A stretch of 64,000 nt of DNA from Sphingopyxis lindanitolerans (lineage in GTDB: Bacteria; Pseudomonadota; Alphaproteobacteria; Sphingomonadales; Sphingomonadaceae), in contig NZ_CM009578.1 of the NCBI RefSeq assembly GCF_002993885.1, forward strand, positions 747,251 to 811,250, given 5' to 3'. The stretch's first letter is position 1, and every line of letters starts with the position of its first letter. Shown here piece after piece: positions 8,033-17,204 of this stretch. The notes below the pieces were generated by a model. It saw only the letters and a list, made by a program, of their open reading frames with translations. It was not told where the DNA came from and ran no database searches. Both the position numbers and the translations under genes were made by a program.

Positions 8033-8379
8033 CGGCATCCCCGCTCGATCCGCGCCAGCTCGCCCGCGATGCTGATGCCCCCTTGGCTGTCGTGCGCTTC
8101 TTGTTTGCGGCGGCCGAGGACGATCCGACCCTAGTCCGGTTGATCCGCGGCGGAGCGCTCGACCAAGAGACGGTGAAATTGCGGCGGGCAATAATCTTGG
8201 TATCGAAGCTCCATGCTTACGCGTCCCTTCCGCAGATTGGCCGCGCTCTCAATCGCGATCATTCCAGCATCCAGCGCTCCCTGAACGAAGCCATACAAAT
8301 GCTTGTCGAAGATGCCAGCTTTCGCGCGCTCTGTCGGCAGATTGTTCAAACCTGTGCAAGGTTTCGCAGCGCCGCCTGA
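8029..8379 (+). CDS. DnaA domain IV-like DNA-binding protein
   Basis: A 116-residue protein whose centre (LHAYASLPQIGRALNRDHSS and IQRSLNEA) resembles the DNA-binding domain IV of DnaA, in which a helix-turn-helix is followed by the DHSTV-type signature. There is no AAA+ ATPase part. The start is a TTG overlapping the HNH stop codon. Such stand-alone domains occur in phages of alphaproteobacteria. Binding to DnaA-box-like sites is possible, but none were located. Confidence 0.65.
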   Translation: MTASPLDPRQLARDADAPLAVVRFLFAAAEDDPTLVRLIRGGALDQETVKLRRAIILVSKLHAYASLPQIGRALNRDHSSIQRSLNEAIQMLVEDASFRALCRQIVQTCARFRSAA

Positions 8380-8399
8380 ATGCGTGCCATGCGTCCATC

Positions 8400-8921
8400 A
8401 TGGCGAGACCCAAGACACTTAATCGGGCGAAGATTATGGGCGCGATCTGTGAGCGCATGATCGAGGGCGACAGTCTGCGTGCCATCTGTGCGGCTGTTGA
8501 CATGCCGTCTGTGAGCACGGTCTTTCGGTGGCTGTCGGAGGACACCGTCCAGGCCGCCGAGCTTCGGGAGCAATACGCGCGCGCGCGCGAGGGTCAAGCG
8601 GATGCGATCTTTGATGAAATTCTGCAGATCGCGGACGATGGCCGCAACGACTATGTCGAACGGCTGCGCAGCGACGGCGAAAAGGACACCGTGTTTGACG
8701 CAGAGCATGTCCAGCGATCGAAGTTGCGCGTTGACGCCCGGAAATGGGTCGCAAGCAAGCTAGCGCCGAAGAAATATGGCGATGACATCAGGCTCCGTCA
8801 TGCCGACGCGGAGGGCGCGTCTATTCGCGATTGGGACGGGTCTTCGGCTGCGGCCCGCCTGGCGTCGATCATTGCGGGAATCGGAAAGCGCACCGGCGCA
8901 GGCTCGGAGGAAGAAGAATGA
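8400..8921 (+). CDS. terS: Phage terminase small subunit (Sf6-like)
   Basis: A 173-residue protein with the layout of the Sf6 gp1 family. It has an N-terminal HTH (CERMIEGDSLRAICAAVDMP followed by STVFRWL), then helices with YARAREGQADAIFDEILQIA, and the C-terminal marker LRVDARKWVASKLAPKKYGD. The small subunit recognises the packaging site and recruits the large subunit. No large terminase gene follows, which is unusual for a complete phage and reminiscent of satellites that carry only a small subunit to redirect a helper's packaging. Confidence 0.9.
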   Translation: MARPKTLNRAKIMGAICERMIEGDSLRAICAAVDMPSVSTVFRWLSEDTVQAAELREQYARAREGQADAIFDEILQIADDGRNDYVERLRSDGEKDTVFDAEHVQRSKLRVDARKWVASKLAPKKYGDDIRLRHADAEGASIRDWDGSSAAARLASIIAGIGKRTGAGSEEEE

Positions 8922-9178
8922 TCCTAAAAGAATGGGTGCGAATCATAGCGTCGATGAAGATCGCAGAGATTCGGGAGGTGACGGTGCTGCTGAGCGGGAT
9001 GAAGGGCGCTGATGAACGCGATGCGGCAGAAGAGGTCCGGTTGCAGGAGTATATCAACTCTCTTCCGGGTCGGCCCGACAATGGAAACGCAGAGATGCTG
9101 AGGCAGGCTCGCCATCGCGCTGGTCGATGCTGCAACTGCGGCAAGGCTAAAATCGAGACAGAGGAGCAAGTGAAGTGA
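8918..9178 (+). CDS. Small hypothetical protein with Cys motif
   Basis: An 86-residue protein translated from an ATG that overlaps the terS stop (ATGA) and follows CGGAGG. The first half is helical; the end carries CCNCGKAK, a possible half zinc ribbon. In a full phage the large terminase would be expected at this position. The 4-bp overlaps on both sides argue against a recent deletion exactly here. Confidence 0.6.
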   Translation: MILKEWVRIIASMKIAEIREVTVLLSGMKGADERDAAEEVRLQEYINSLPGRPDNGNAEMLRQARHRAGRCCNCGKAKIETEEQVK

Positions 9179-9852
9179 CCAAGGCAGCAAAATTAAACGT
9201 CGCGCAGATAGACGTCCTCAGGGCGGAGACGTTGAATAATCTGGCCACGGCGCGCGAGCATCTCGCCGAATCGGCATATGCCGCCGCGCTCCCGAACGGC
9301 GACGAGAAGGCTATGCTTAAAGCCCGAGACGCCGTGAACGTCCTTGAACTCAAGGTTCAGGGTTTGGCCGTTGCCCGCAAGCAAGCTGAACAGGTGGAGC
9401 AGGAGGAAAAGGAGGCATCGGCAGCAGCGTCTCGCCGTGCTAATGCCGTGCAGGTGCGCCTCGCCGTTGCTGAGTATATGCGGCTGTTGACTGGCCTCGC
9501 CATTACGCTTGGCGAGCTTCAAACCAAGGTCAGCGAGGCCGGTGTCGCCCAGGACATGCTTCATCATTACGCCTTTGGGCTGGCTCATAATGAGCCAGCC
9601 ACCATGAAGGTGCGAAATGCTCTTGTGCATTTCGGCGCGTTCGGGACGGCGAATTTCCCCCCTTTGCTCGATAAGCTTCTGAGATCAGCTCCCAATTTAG
9701 CCCCTTATATGATCGGCGGCATGGATCGCGGTCTTTCAGCGCTTGCATCGGTCACGCCCGAGATTCTCGACGAAGCGGTAATTGCGGAAGCGGACGAGCG
9801 CCTGCGCGCCCAATTCAAAGAAGCCGCCGCCGCTCGTATCACCAAGGAATGA
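9175..9852 (+). CDS. Hypothetical phage protein with coiled coil
   Basis: A 225-residue protein starting at a GTG that overlaps the previous stop (GTGA) with GAGGAG upstream. Residues 40-100 are strongly helical and charged (KARDAVNVLELKVQGLAVAR, KQAEQVEQEEKEASAAASRR), suggesting a coiled coil. The C-terminal half is more globular. No named family was recognised; a virion or scaffold-like role is conceivable from its place between terS and the ejection proteins. Confidence 0.6.
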   Translation: MTKAAKLNVAQIDVLRAETLNNLATAREHLAESAYAAALPNGDEKAMLKARDAVNVLELKVQGLAVARKQAEQVEQEEKEASAAASRRANAVQVRLAVAEYMRLLTGLAITLGELQTKVSEAGVAQDMLHHYAFGLAHNEPATMKVRNALVHFGAFGTANFPPLLDKLLRSAPNLAPYMIGGMDRGLSALASVTPEILDEAVIAEADERLRAQFKEAAAARITKE

Positions 9853-9855
9853 TAC

Positions 9856-11895
9856 GTGGCGAGAGTTCAGGTTCCCACCACACCGGGTCGGTCGGTTCAG
9901 GTCCAGCCGCTCGACGCTCCACCGCTTCGCTATACCGAGGCCCGCAACTTCACGGGCGAGGCGGTGGAGCGTCTGGGCCAGAGCATGGGCGGGCTGGCGG
10001 AAGGGCTGCACGATTTGAACCTGCGGAAAGCCGAATATTCTGCAAAAACCGGTGCGCTTACCTTTGGGGGCATTGCCGAGAAGAAGCTTCACGACCCCGA
10101 GGAAGGGCTGTTCCGCCTCCAAGGGAAGGCCGCTCTTGATGCGTATGAGGGTGTGCTTGAGGATCTTTCCAAAGAGGCGAACACAATATCAGCGGGCTTG
10201 CCGTCGCCCGTCGCGAAACGTCTTTTTGACGATAATGCGGCGGCGAGGATGCAATCGCTTCGTCAGCAAGTGGGCAATTTCGTGGTTCGGGAGCGCCAGG
10301 TTTTCGAAGAGGAAACTGACATAGCGCTAACCCAAAACGAGTTGAGAGACGCCGGTCGCGCTTGGGACAATGACGAGCAGAGCGAAATCCATCTCGCGAC
10401 GGCGGCAAGCATCATCGCAAAGCGAGCCAATCGCGGTAGATCTCTGGAATGGGCGCAGAACGAGATTGAATTGAGGGAGTCGGAGACTCGCCGCGACATC
10501 GGGCTTGCCCGTGTCGCCAACATCGGCCCCGATGCCGGTGAGGCGTATTTTGAAAAGCATAGGGATTCCTTCTCCGCCGATGACGCCCGCGCGGTGCAAA
10601 GCGGCATCCGCATCCGCAGGGAGGCCATCGCCGCCGATCAGCGCCGCGTCGAGGCGGAGGCCCGCGCGCAGGCGGCGGCGGCCAAGGCGCAGGAACGCGA
10701 GCGGCTAGAGACGCTGCGGACGCAATTGGAGACGGGGGCGGGCTCGTCCGCCGACTGGATCGCACTTGCCGATGGCTATGCTCGTATCGGCGACACCTCG
10801 AATGCGGCGGCGGCCCGAGCGAAGGCAGGGGAAACCCGCGTGTCCGAAGTTTATCGCGGCGCGCCACTCGCTCAGATCGATCAGGACATCGCCGAATTGG
10901 AGGCGAAGCAAGGCAGGCTGTCTCCCGATCAGGCGTCGCGCCTCAACGGGCTTCGCAGCGTTCGGGAACAGACGGCCTCGCGGCTCAGCCAGCCGGGCGG
11001 CGCCATGCGTCAGGAACAATATGCGACGGGCCAGGTCGCGTCCGCGCTCGATCTCAGCGATCCCGACAGTTTCAAATCCCGCGCGTCGTTTGCCGTTGCT
11101 GCCTCGCACCGACAGGGCGGAGCGATAGAGCCGCTGTTCGCCGAAGATGTCCGGCGGCTAGAGGGTGACTTGCACGGCGAGGCTGCGCAGCGCTTGAAAG
11201 TCCTCCGCACGATCGCGCTTTTCGGCGATCCTCGCGCGATCGAGGGTGCTGCTCGCCAGTTGACGAGTCAGGACGATGGCGAGTTTCGGATCGCGGCGAC
11301 CCTCATATCCTCGCCGGGGGGTGAAAAGCTCGCACTGGAAGTCCTGCGCGGCAGGGACGCCCTCGCCACGTCCGCCAAGGTTTTCGACAGCGGGCTCGCT
11401 CAATCGGAGTTCAACCGGATGGCAGCGCCAGCGCTCGCGGGAATGCCGCCCGACTATTCGCGAGACGTTTTCGACGCAGCGAAGTCGGTTTACGCGGAGC
11501 GCGCGCGTCAGCGCGGCGCGACGGCGTGGGACAGTGGCATCTGGCGCGGCGCAATCAACGCGGCGCTTGGCGGTGAGGTCAAAGGCAGCGTCCAGCATGG
11601 AGGCCTTTCCAAGTTCGGCGGTAGGTGGGTTTCGATCCCGCCGGGATGGACCGGGAATGGTGTGTTCCGCCGCCTCGCCACCATGACCGGCCCCGACACC
11701 GGCAAGGCAGCGGTGAGCGATGCGGCCATGTGGCCGGATGGCAAGACCGTGACGGTGAGCGAGCTGCGCAAGCTCACGCCCGTGAGACTCGGCGGCACAC
11801 GCTACGGGTTTCGGACGCGCGCGGGGCGGCTGCTCGGAACGAAAAGCGGACGCCCCTACGCGCTCGACATCGCAAAATTGCCGGTGAGGAAGTAA
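9856..11895 (+). CDS. Large internal virion-type protein (T7 gp15-like layout)
   Basis: A 679-residue protein starting at GTG 3 bp after the previous stop. It is mostly alpha-helical with long Ala/Glu/Arg-rich stretches (for example RRVEAEARAQAAAAKAQERE) and has no signal peptide or membrane segment. The N-terminus (RYTEARNFTGEAVERLGQSM) resembles internal core proteins of podoviruses. The gene order, with two more giant proteins and a gp14-like protein downstream, supports a DNA-ejection apparatus role. The family assignment is by context and composition, not by a motif. Confidence 0.6.
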   Translation: MARVQVPTTPGRSVQVQPLDAPPLRYTEARNFTGEAVERLGQSMGGLAEGLHDLNLRKAEYSAKTGALTFGGIAEKKLHDPEEGLFRLQGKAALDAYEGVLEDLSKEANTISAGLPSPVAKRLFDDNAAARMQSLRQQVGNFVVRERQVFEEETDIALTQNELRDAGRAWDNDEQSEIHLATAASIIAKRANRGRSLEWAQNEIELRESETRRDIGLARVANIGPDAGEAYFEKHRDSFSADDARAVQSGIRIRREAIAADQRRVEAEARAQAAAAKAQERERLETLRTQLETGAGSSADWIALADGYARIGDTSNAAAARAKAGETRVSEVYRGAPLAQIDQDIAELEAKQGRLSPDQASRLNGLRSVREQTASRLSQPGGAMRQEQYATGQVASALDLSDPDSFKSRASFAVAASHRQGGAIEPLFAEDVRRLEGDLHGEAAQRLKVLRTIALFGDPRAIEGAARQLTSQDDGEFRIAATLISSPGGEKLALEVLRGRDALATSAKVFDSGLAQSEFNRMAAPALAGMPPDYSRDVFDAAKSVYAERARQRGATAWDSGIWRGAINAALGGEVKGSVQHGGLSKFGGRWVSIPPGWTGNGVFRRLATMTGPDTGKAAVSDAAMWPDGKTVTVSELRKLTPVRLGGTRYGFRTRAGRLLGTKSGRPYALDIAKLPVRK

Positions 11896-14309
11896 TGAGG
11901 AATCCCGCTCAGGATCCTACGTCCTTCTATGACACCGAAGACGCGCCAGGCCTGCCGATTGCGCAGAATGTCGACGATATTCCCGCCGCGCCGCCCGGAG
12001 AGGCGTTTGCCGCGGGGTGGCGCACGGCAAAAGACGATTGGCCTGGCGAGTCCATCAACCAGCTCATTAGCGCCTATTCGCCGTTGATCGACGCGGTGAA
12101 GGCTGAAACGGGGAAGCCGGAAACGGAATATATCGCGATCGGTCACTCCAATGCGTGGGTGCAGGAGGCGCGGGTATTTCGCGACATCGCCCGCATCAGG
12201 GCAAAGAAGCCGAATTTCCTGCCCGGCGTTCCCGATTCGGTCGATGCTTTCCGCGCGAGCGTGACCAAGCGGACGCAAGAGCGTCGCGGCAAAGACCTGC
12301 AAACCCTCGAGCGAACCGAAGGGGTAAGCACTGTCACCGGATATGCGGGCGGGTTCGCTGGCGCCGCAGCCGACCCCATCAACGTGATGACGCTGCCTCT
12401 GGGGGGCACCGGAGCAACTGTGGCACGGCGCATCATAGGTGAGGCGGCGGTCAATATCGCAACCGAGGCCATTGAACAGCCGATGATAGCTGGCGAGCGG
12501 GAGAAGCGTGGCGAGAAGCTGACAGCCGGTGAGGCGGCAACGAACATAGCCGTCGCGGGCGTCGCGGGTGCCGTTATCCAAGGCGGGATCGTCGAACCAG
12601 CATCGGCCTTTCTGCGCCGACACCGGGAGCGAAGGCTCACGCCAGCCGAGCGAGCAGCCGTCAATGTCGTCGAGCGCGAGGCTCAGGTTGATGCGACCAG
12701 CCCATTCAAGCCGGGATCGGGAACAGAGGCGCATCGCGAGCGGATGGCGGAAGCCGAGCGCGTGCTCGATGGAGAGCAACCGCCGCGCCCTGTCCGCCCC
12801 GTATCACCGAAAGCCTCGCGTGAGACTGTGAAGGCGAAAATCCGCCGAGCGGAGAGCAGCCCGACAGACGATTACAACGAGATCTCCGGCGCGATGGGGC
12901 CGTATCAGTTCCTTGCCTCGACATGGACCCGGTTTTACAAGCGCCGCTATGGATCGGGCGGACTGACCGATGCGGAGATAGCCGCGAAGCGCCGAGATCC
13001 AGTGCTCAACGAGCAATTGATGGACGACATGCTCGCCGAGAACGAGCGGGCATTGGCCTCGACCGGCGCGCGAGCGACGCCGGGAAATCTCTATCTCGCG
13101 CATTTCGCGGGGTCCGGTGGAGCCAAGGCCGTCTTGCGGGCAGCGCCCGACATGCCTGTATCGAGAATCCTTGGTAAGCGAGCCGTGGATGCAAACCCGT
13201 TTCTTCGCGGGATGACGGCCGAAGACCTGATTCAATGGGCGCATCGCAAGGTTGGCGGCGACCCGGATGGCCCGACGCTGCGCCGGGATGAGTTCAGCGC
13301 AGACGAAGAATGGATGGCCGCGCAGCGCGAGGTTGACGCGGCCGAGCAGCAGCTTGCGATCTCGCGTGCGCGCGATGCTGACGATCTCGATGCGACCTTG
13401 GCCGTGCGCCGCGAATGGGACGATGCCGAGCCTCGCGCTTTCGATCTATGGCCCGATGGCGATGATGCCGACACGTTGCGCCTCTATAGGGCGGACACCC
13501 CCGACGCCGAGGGCGCTACATTCCGAGGCTACACCGATGACGAGGCCGCCGCGCGCTCGGCGGCCGGCGAATCCGGCGCAATCTATAAGATCGATGTTCC
13601 CGTCGCGCGCGCGGATGAGCTGGCGCCGGTGGCGAAGACAGGCGAGCGGCGCGTCGCGCGTGATATCGCCGACGCGATCGAGCGGAAGGTCGAGCCGCCG
13701 ACCCGGGCGACGGTGGCGGCCGATGCGGTCGACGACTGGATCATATCGCGGCACATGATCCCGGAGACCGGCCCGTCCGGCTACCGCGTCGAACAGGCGG
13801 ATGACGGCTCCTTCGCCACCGTGGTGCTGAGAGGCCACGATGGCCGCGCCAAGGCGGGGTTGCTGATCCCCACGCACCCCGAAGCGATCGACAATTTCGG
13901 CGGTGTCATCACCTATGTCTCACCCGATATTCGCCGCAAGGGCATCGCGACCCGCCTGTATAATATCGCCCGCGAGGCAGGTTTGCCGATCGATGCAATG
14001 AGTGGACGCGGCGACCTGACTCCCGATGGAGCCGAGTTCGTCCGATCGTGGCGGGAGCGGTCGGCACCGCTGCGCGCTCAGGGGATCGAGCACTATGACG
14101 ATGCGATCCATGGCGAAGGCCCGCGCACCGTAACGCAAAGCCTTGAACATGATCTGCGGATGGCTGTCGCGGCCAATCCCGACGAGATGATGCGTGTGAA
14201 CGACGAGGGGGGCGATGTTCGCCTTGCCGATGTTCTCGACGAGCTTGATGCGGACGACAACGCGCTGATCGCGGCGCGCGCGTGCATGGTCCCTATGAGG
14301 GGAGCCTAA
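11895..14309 (+). CDS. Internal virion protein with transglycosylase and GNAT-like domains
   Basis: An 804-residue protein whose ATG shares a base with the preceding stop. Residues 140-230 are Gly/Ala-rich and partly hydrophobic (GYAGGFAGAAADPINVMTLP). Near residues 315-425 lies a lytic transglycosylase-like region: RAESS with the presumed catalytic Glu, GAMGPYQFLASTW, and LYLAHFAGSGGAKAVL. T7 gp16 also couples such a domain to DNA ejection. Near residues 675-700 a GNAT-type motif (VSPDIRRKGIATRLYN) is visible. The middle segment (LRLYRADTPDAEG) is unassigned. An upstream extension of the frame overlaps the previous gene and was not used. Confidence 0.75.
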   Translation: MRNPAQDPTSFYDTEDAPGLPIAQNVDDIPAAPPGEAFAAGWRTAKDDWPGESINQLISAYSPLIDAVKAETGKPETEYIAIGHSNAWVQEARVFRDIARIRAKKPNFLPGVPDSVDAFRASVTKRTQERRGKDLQTLERTEGVSTVTGYAGGFAGAAADPINVMTLPLGGTGATVARRIIGEAAVNIATEAIEQPMIAGEREKRGEKLTAGEAATNIAVAGVAGAVIQGGIVEPASAFLRRHRERRLTPAERAAVNVVEREAQVDATSPFKPGSGTEAHRERMAEAERVLDGEQPPRPVRPVSPKASRETVKAKIRRAESSPTDDYNEISGAMGPYQFLASTWTRFYKRRYGSGGLTDAEIAAKRRDPVLNEQLMDDMLAENERALASTGARATPGNLYLAHFAGSGGAKAVLRAAPDMPVSRILGKRAVDANPFLRGMTAEDLIQWAHRKVGGDPDGPTLRRDEFSADEEWMAAQREVDAAEQQLAISRARDADDLDATLAVRREWDDAEPRAFDLWPDGDDADTLRLYRADTPDAEGATFRGYTDDEAAARSAAGESGAIYKIDVPVARADELAPVAKTGERRVARDIADAIERKVEPPTRATVAADAVDDWIISRHMIPETGPSGYRVEQADDGSFATVVLRGHDGRAKAGLLIPTHPEAIDNFGGVITYVSPDIRRKGIATRLYNIAREAGLPIDAMSGRGDLTPDGAEFVRSWRERSAPLRAQGIEHYDDAIHGEGPRTVTQSLEHDLRMAVAANPDEMMRVNDEGGDVRLADVLDELDADDNALIAARACMVPMRGA

Positions 14310-14694
14310 CCGTGGAGCCACTATTCCTGATCGCCCCGAACGCCGATACTCCCGCCCACACGATCAGCACGGCGGCGAGATATCCGATCGCGACCAGCCA
14401 GCCGCCGAGCGCATATCCGATGATGGCGCATAGCGGGGCGATGAAAAGTCGGTCTTGCGGCTTGCGGACGAAAAACGGCGCGAGCGTGATGGCAAGGGTT
14501 GCCGCCAAGGCCATCACCACGAGCGGGGCGACCACGACACCCAGCACAACGAGGCCAGCCGTCTTGTCGAAGCGCGAGACAAGAAGCGCGAGCGGTAAGC
14601 CGAGAAAGCACCATCCTAGCGCTATGGCTGTCCAGAGGCCGTTGCGGCGGTCCCTATCGATCCACGAAAGCGGTTTGCCCATGCGCAGCCTCAT
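14293..14694 (-). CDS. Antisense-oriented small membrane protein
   Basis: A 133-residue protein with about four hydrophobic segments (GLWTAIALGWCFLGLPLALL, LVVLGVVVAPLVVMALAATL, LFIAPLCAIIGYALGGWLVA, IGYLAAVLIVWAGVSAF). GAGGAG precedes the ATG. It is the only leftward gene in the late region and fills the 402-bp gap between two giant virion genes, overlapping the end of the first by 17 bp. Position and orientation suggest an independently expressed accessory gene, for instance superinfection exclusion; no family was recognised. Confidence 0.6.
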   Translation of the reverse strand: MRLRMGKPLSWIDRDRRNGLWTAIALGWCFLGLPLALLVSRFDKTAGLVVLGVVVAPLVVMALAATLAITLAPFFVRKPQDRLFIAPLCAIIGYALGGWLVAIGYLAAVLIVWAGVSAFGAIRNSGSTVRLPS

Positions 14695-14711
14695 CGCACG
14701 AAAGGCTCCTC

Positions 14712-17186
14712 ATGTCGCTACGTAATTGCATCCCCGGCATGGTTGAGCGCGGCGAAATCGATCCGCAGCGCGCCAAGCGCATGACTGATCTATTCGATCG
14801 GCTGGAAGAGTCCTACCGGCAGAATATGGGGCCTGAGGCGGCGTCAGCCACGGCGAGCGAGCAGACGTTGCGCCAGCTTTCCGACGCTGCCGCATTGAAA
14901 CGGCGCCAGACGCTGCTCCAAGCCGCCTCGCAGCGCCGGGCACGCGACGACATCGCCCGCTATCGGGGAAGCTCTTCCTATGCCGCCATCCGGGCCATGA
15001 TGGATCGCGATGTCCAGGCGCCCTATGAGAATGTCGTCACGCGCGCCGAGAACATCGAGTTTCAGGCGCAGGCCGAGATTTCGGATTTCATCGAGGCGCA
15101 CCGTCGCAATTTTCTCGGCACGGCGAGCAACAAGGCGGGACTGCGCGATGTGATGCAGGAATTGCATGGCGACGCGAGCGGTAATCCGCGTGCGAAGGCT
15201 TTTGCCGACGCGCTCGGGAACACGCTCGAATCGCTCCGGCTGCGCTTCAACGCGGCCGGGGGGAATATCGGCAAGCTGCGTGGATGGGGGATCACGCATC
15301 GGCACGATCCGCTCAAGGTCCGTCGCGTCGCCTACGAGGAATGGCGCGGTGACCTTCGGGAGATGCTGGATTTAGAGGCGATGCGCGATCCCGATACGGG
15401 CCTGCGGATGACGCCTGCCCGGTTGGAGGAGGTGCTTCGGGGATCCTATGAGTCGATCCGCACGAACGGCCTCAGCGCCGAACCGATCGATCCTTTCATG
15501 AGCCAGCCCAAGCTCGCAAACGCCCGCGCCTACCCCCGCGTGCTGGTATTCAAGGATGGCGATGCCTGGCTGGAGTATCAGGCGAAATACGGGAGCGGCG
15601 ACGCCTTCACGACCATCATGGGCCATATCCGCGGCATGTCGCACGACATTGCCTCGCTCGAACGCTTCGGCCCCAATCCGGACGCCACGATAAAATTCCT
15701 GCTCGATTCTGTCGATCGCATGGAGGCGCAATCCGACAAGTTGGCGCCGGGTGCTGTAACCGGCGCGTCGGGCGGCCGGGCACTGACTGAGCGGCTTTGG
15801 TCCTATCTCAAGGGCGAGACATCGGTGCCGGTTCTGGCGGAGGGGTGGATGGAGCGGCTGAGCTACCACGGCATCAGGGCGATCTCCGGCACCCGCGATA
15901 TTCTGACATCGGCGCTTCTGGGTTCGTCGCCCATCTCCGCCATCAGCGATATCAACACCCAGGTGATGGCGCGCAAGTTCAACGGCCTCCCGCAGACCAA
16001 GGTCTTGTGGAGTTACGTCAAGCAACTCAACCCGGCGAGTTCGGAAGACCGCATGCTGGCGATCCGGCTCGGGCTGGGGATGCGCGATGCCAGCCATTCG
16101 CTCTTGGGACTGTCGCGATACTATGGGGAGACCCATGGCCCGCAATTCACCCAAGTGGTTGCCGATGACGTGCTGCGCCTGGCTGGGCTCAACAAGCTGA
16201 CCGAAGCCGGGCAGCGGGCGTTCGGGCTCGACTTTCTCGGAACTCTCGGAGACTTGCGGGGCAAGGCGTTCGACGCGCTGCCTGACCCACTTCGTGTATC
16301 GATGAGCCGTTACGGCATCGACGCCAGCGACTGGGATATCATCCGAAAAGCCGAACCGGAGCGTCGTGGCAACGCCGCATTCGTCAACGCCCGAAACATC
16401 GAGGATCGCCGCGTTGCCGACAGGGTGCAGGAAATGATCCTCGCCGAAACGGCGCGGGCCGTGCAGGAAAATACCGCGAGTGCGCGCGCCTTGATGCAGG
16501 GCGGCACGCGGCCGGGGACATTGACGGGCGAGTTCCTGCGCAACAGTTTCCAGTTCAAAGGCTTCGCTGTCTCGCTGCTCATGTCGCAGGCGCAGGTTCT
16601 TCGCGAGCTTGGCCCCTATCGGGCTGGGGCCTATGGGGCGCAGTTCTTCATCGGGATGACGCTGTTCGGCGCGGCTTCGATCCAGCTTCGTGAGATCGCC
16701 AAGGGTCGCGATCCGCGCCCGATGGACAACGCCGAGTTCTGGGGTGACGCTGCCCTACAGGGTGGTGGTCTCGGAATTTTCGGCGATATCGTTGGCAGCT
16801 TCAAAAGCGATCGCATCGACAGCCTCGCTGGTTTCGCGCTGGGGCCGTTTTATGGGCTCGTGAAGGATACGCGAAAGGCAGTCACCGGGACCGTCAATCG
16901 CGAGCGAAAAGACGGCGGCACCACGCCCGGCAACCCGGCTCGCGAAGCGGTGCGATTTCTCAAGCGATACGCGCCAGGCGGAAACATATGGTATCTGCGC
17001 GCCGCGTATGAGCGGATGATCCTTGATCGGCTGTCAGAGGCATATGACCCCGATTATAGCGAGAGCGAAGCCCGCGTGATGCAGTGGGCAGCGGAGAATG
17101 GGCAGGGCCTGTGGTGGGAGCCGGGCGATTCCACGCCATCCCGCGCGCCCGACCTCGCCAACGCCTTCAGTGGTGAAAATAACTAA
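14712..17186 (+). CDS. Large internal virion-type protein
   Basis: An 824-residue protein starting at ATG 14712 with AAAGG upstream; the frame is open further 5' but that part overlaps the antisense gene. It is largely helical, with Gly/Ala-rich hydrophobic stretches near its C-terminal third (YRAGAYGAQFFIGMTLFGAA, GGLGIFGDIVGSF) that could insert into a membrane during DNA ejection. It has no enzymatic motif. The size and position match the largest core proteins of T7-like and related podoviruses. Confidence 0.6.
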   Translation: MSLRNCIPGMVERGEIDPQRAKRMTDLFDRLEESYRQNMGPEAASATASEQTLRQLSDAAALKRRQTLLQAASQRRARDDIARYRGSSSYAAIRAMMDRDVQAPYENVVTRAENIEFQAQAEISDFIEAHRRNFLGTASNKAGLRDVMQELHGDASGNPRAKAFADALGNTLESLRLRFNAAGGNIGKLRGWGITHRHDPLKVRRVAYEEWRGDLREMLDLEAMRDPDTGLRMTPARLEEVLRGSYESIRTNGLSAEPIDPFMSQPKLANARAYPRVLVFKDGDAWLEYQAKYGSGDAFTTIMGHIRGMSHDIASLERFGPNPDATIKFLLDSVDRMEAQSDKLAPGAVTGASGGRALTERLWSYLKGETSVPVLAEGWMERLSYHGIRAISGTRDILTSALLGSSPISAISDINTQVMARKFNGLPQTKVLWSYVKQLNPASSEDRMLAIRLGLGMRDASHSLLGLSRYYGETHGPQFTQVVADDVLRLAGLNKLTEAGQRAFGLDFLGTLGDLRGKAFDALPDPLRVSMSRYGIDASDWDIIRKAEPERRGNAAFVNARNIEDRRVADRVQEMILAETARAVQENTASARALMQGGTRPGTLTGEFLRNSFQFKGFAVSLLMSQAQVLRELGPYRAGAYGAQFFIGMTLFGAASIQLREIAKGRDPRPMDNAEFWGDAALQGGGLGIFGDIVGSFKSDRIDSLAGFALGPFYGLVKDTRKAVTGTVNRERKDGGTTPGNPAREAVRFLKRYAPGGNIWYLRAAYERMILDRLSEAYDPDYSESEARVMQWAAENGQGLWWEPGDSTPSRAPDLANAFSGENN

Positions 17187-17204
17187 CCCGGAAAGGAAGT
17201 AATC

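Noticed and set aside
11625..11894. 5' extension of the 804-residue virion protein gene
   Set aside because: It overlaps the preceding gene in another frame and lacks a ribosome-binding site; the ATG at 11895 follows directly on that gene's stop.
14499..14711. 5' extension of the 824-residue virion protein gene
   Set aside because: It overlaps the antisense membrane protein gene and has low-complexity composition unlike the rest of the protein.
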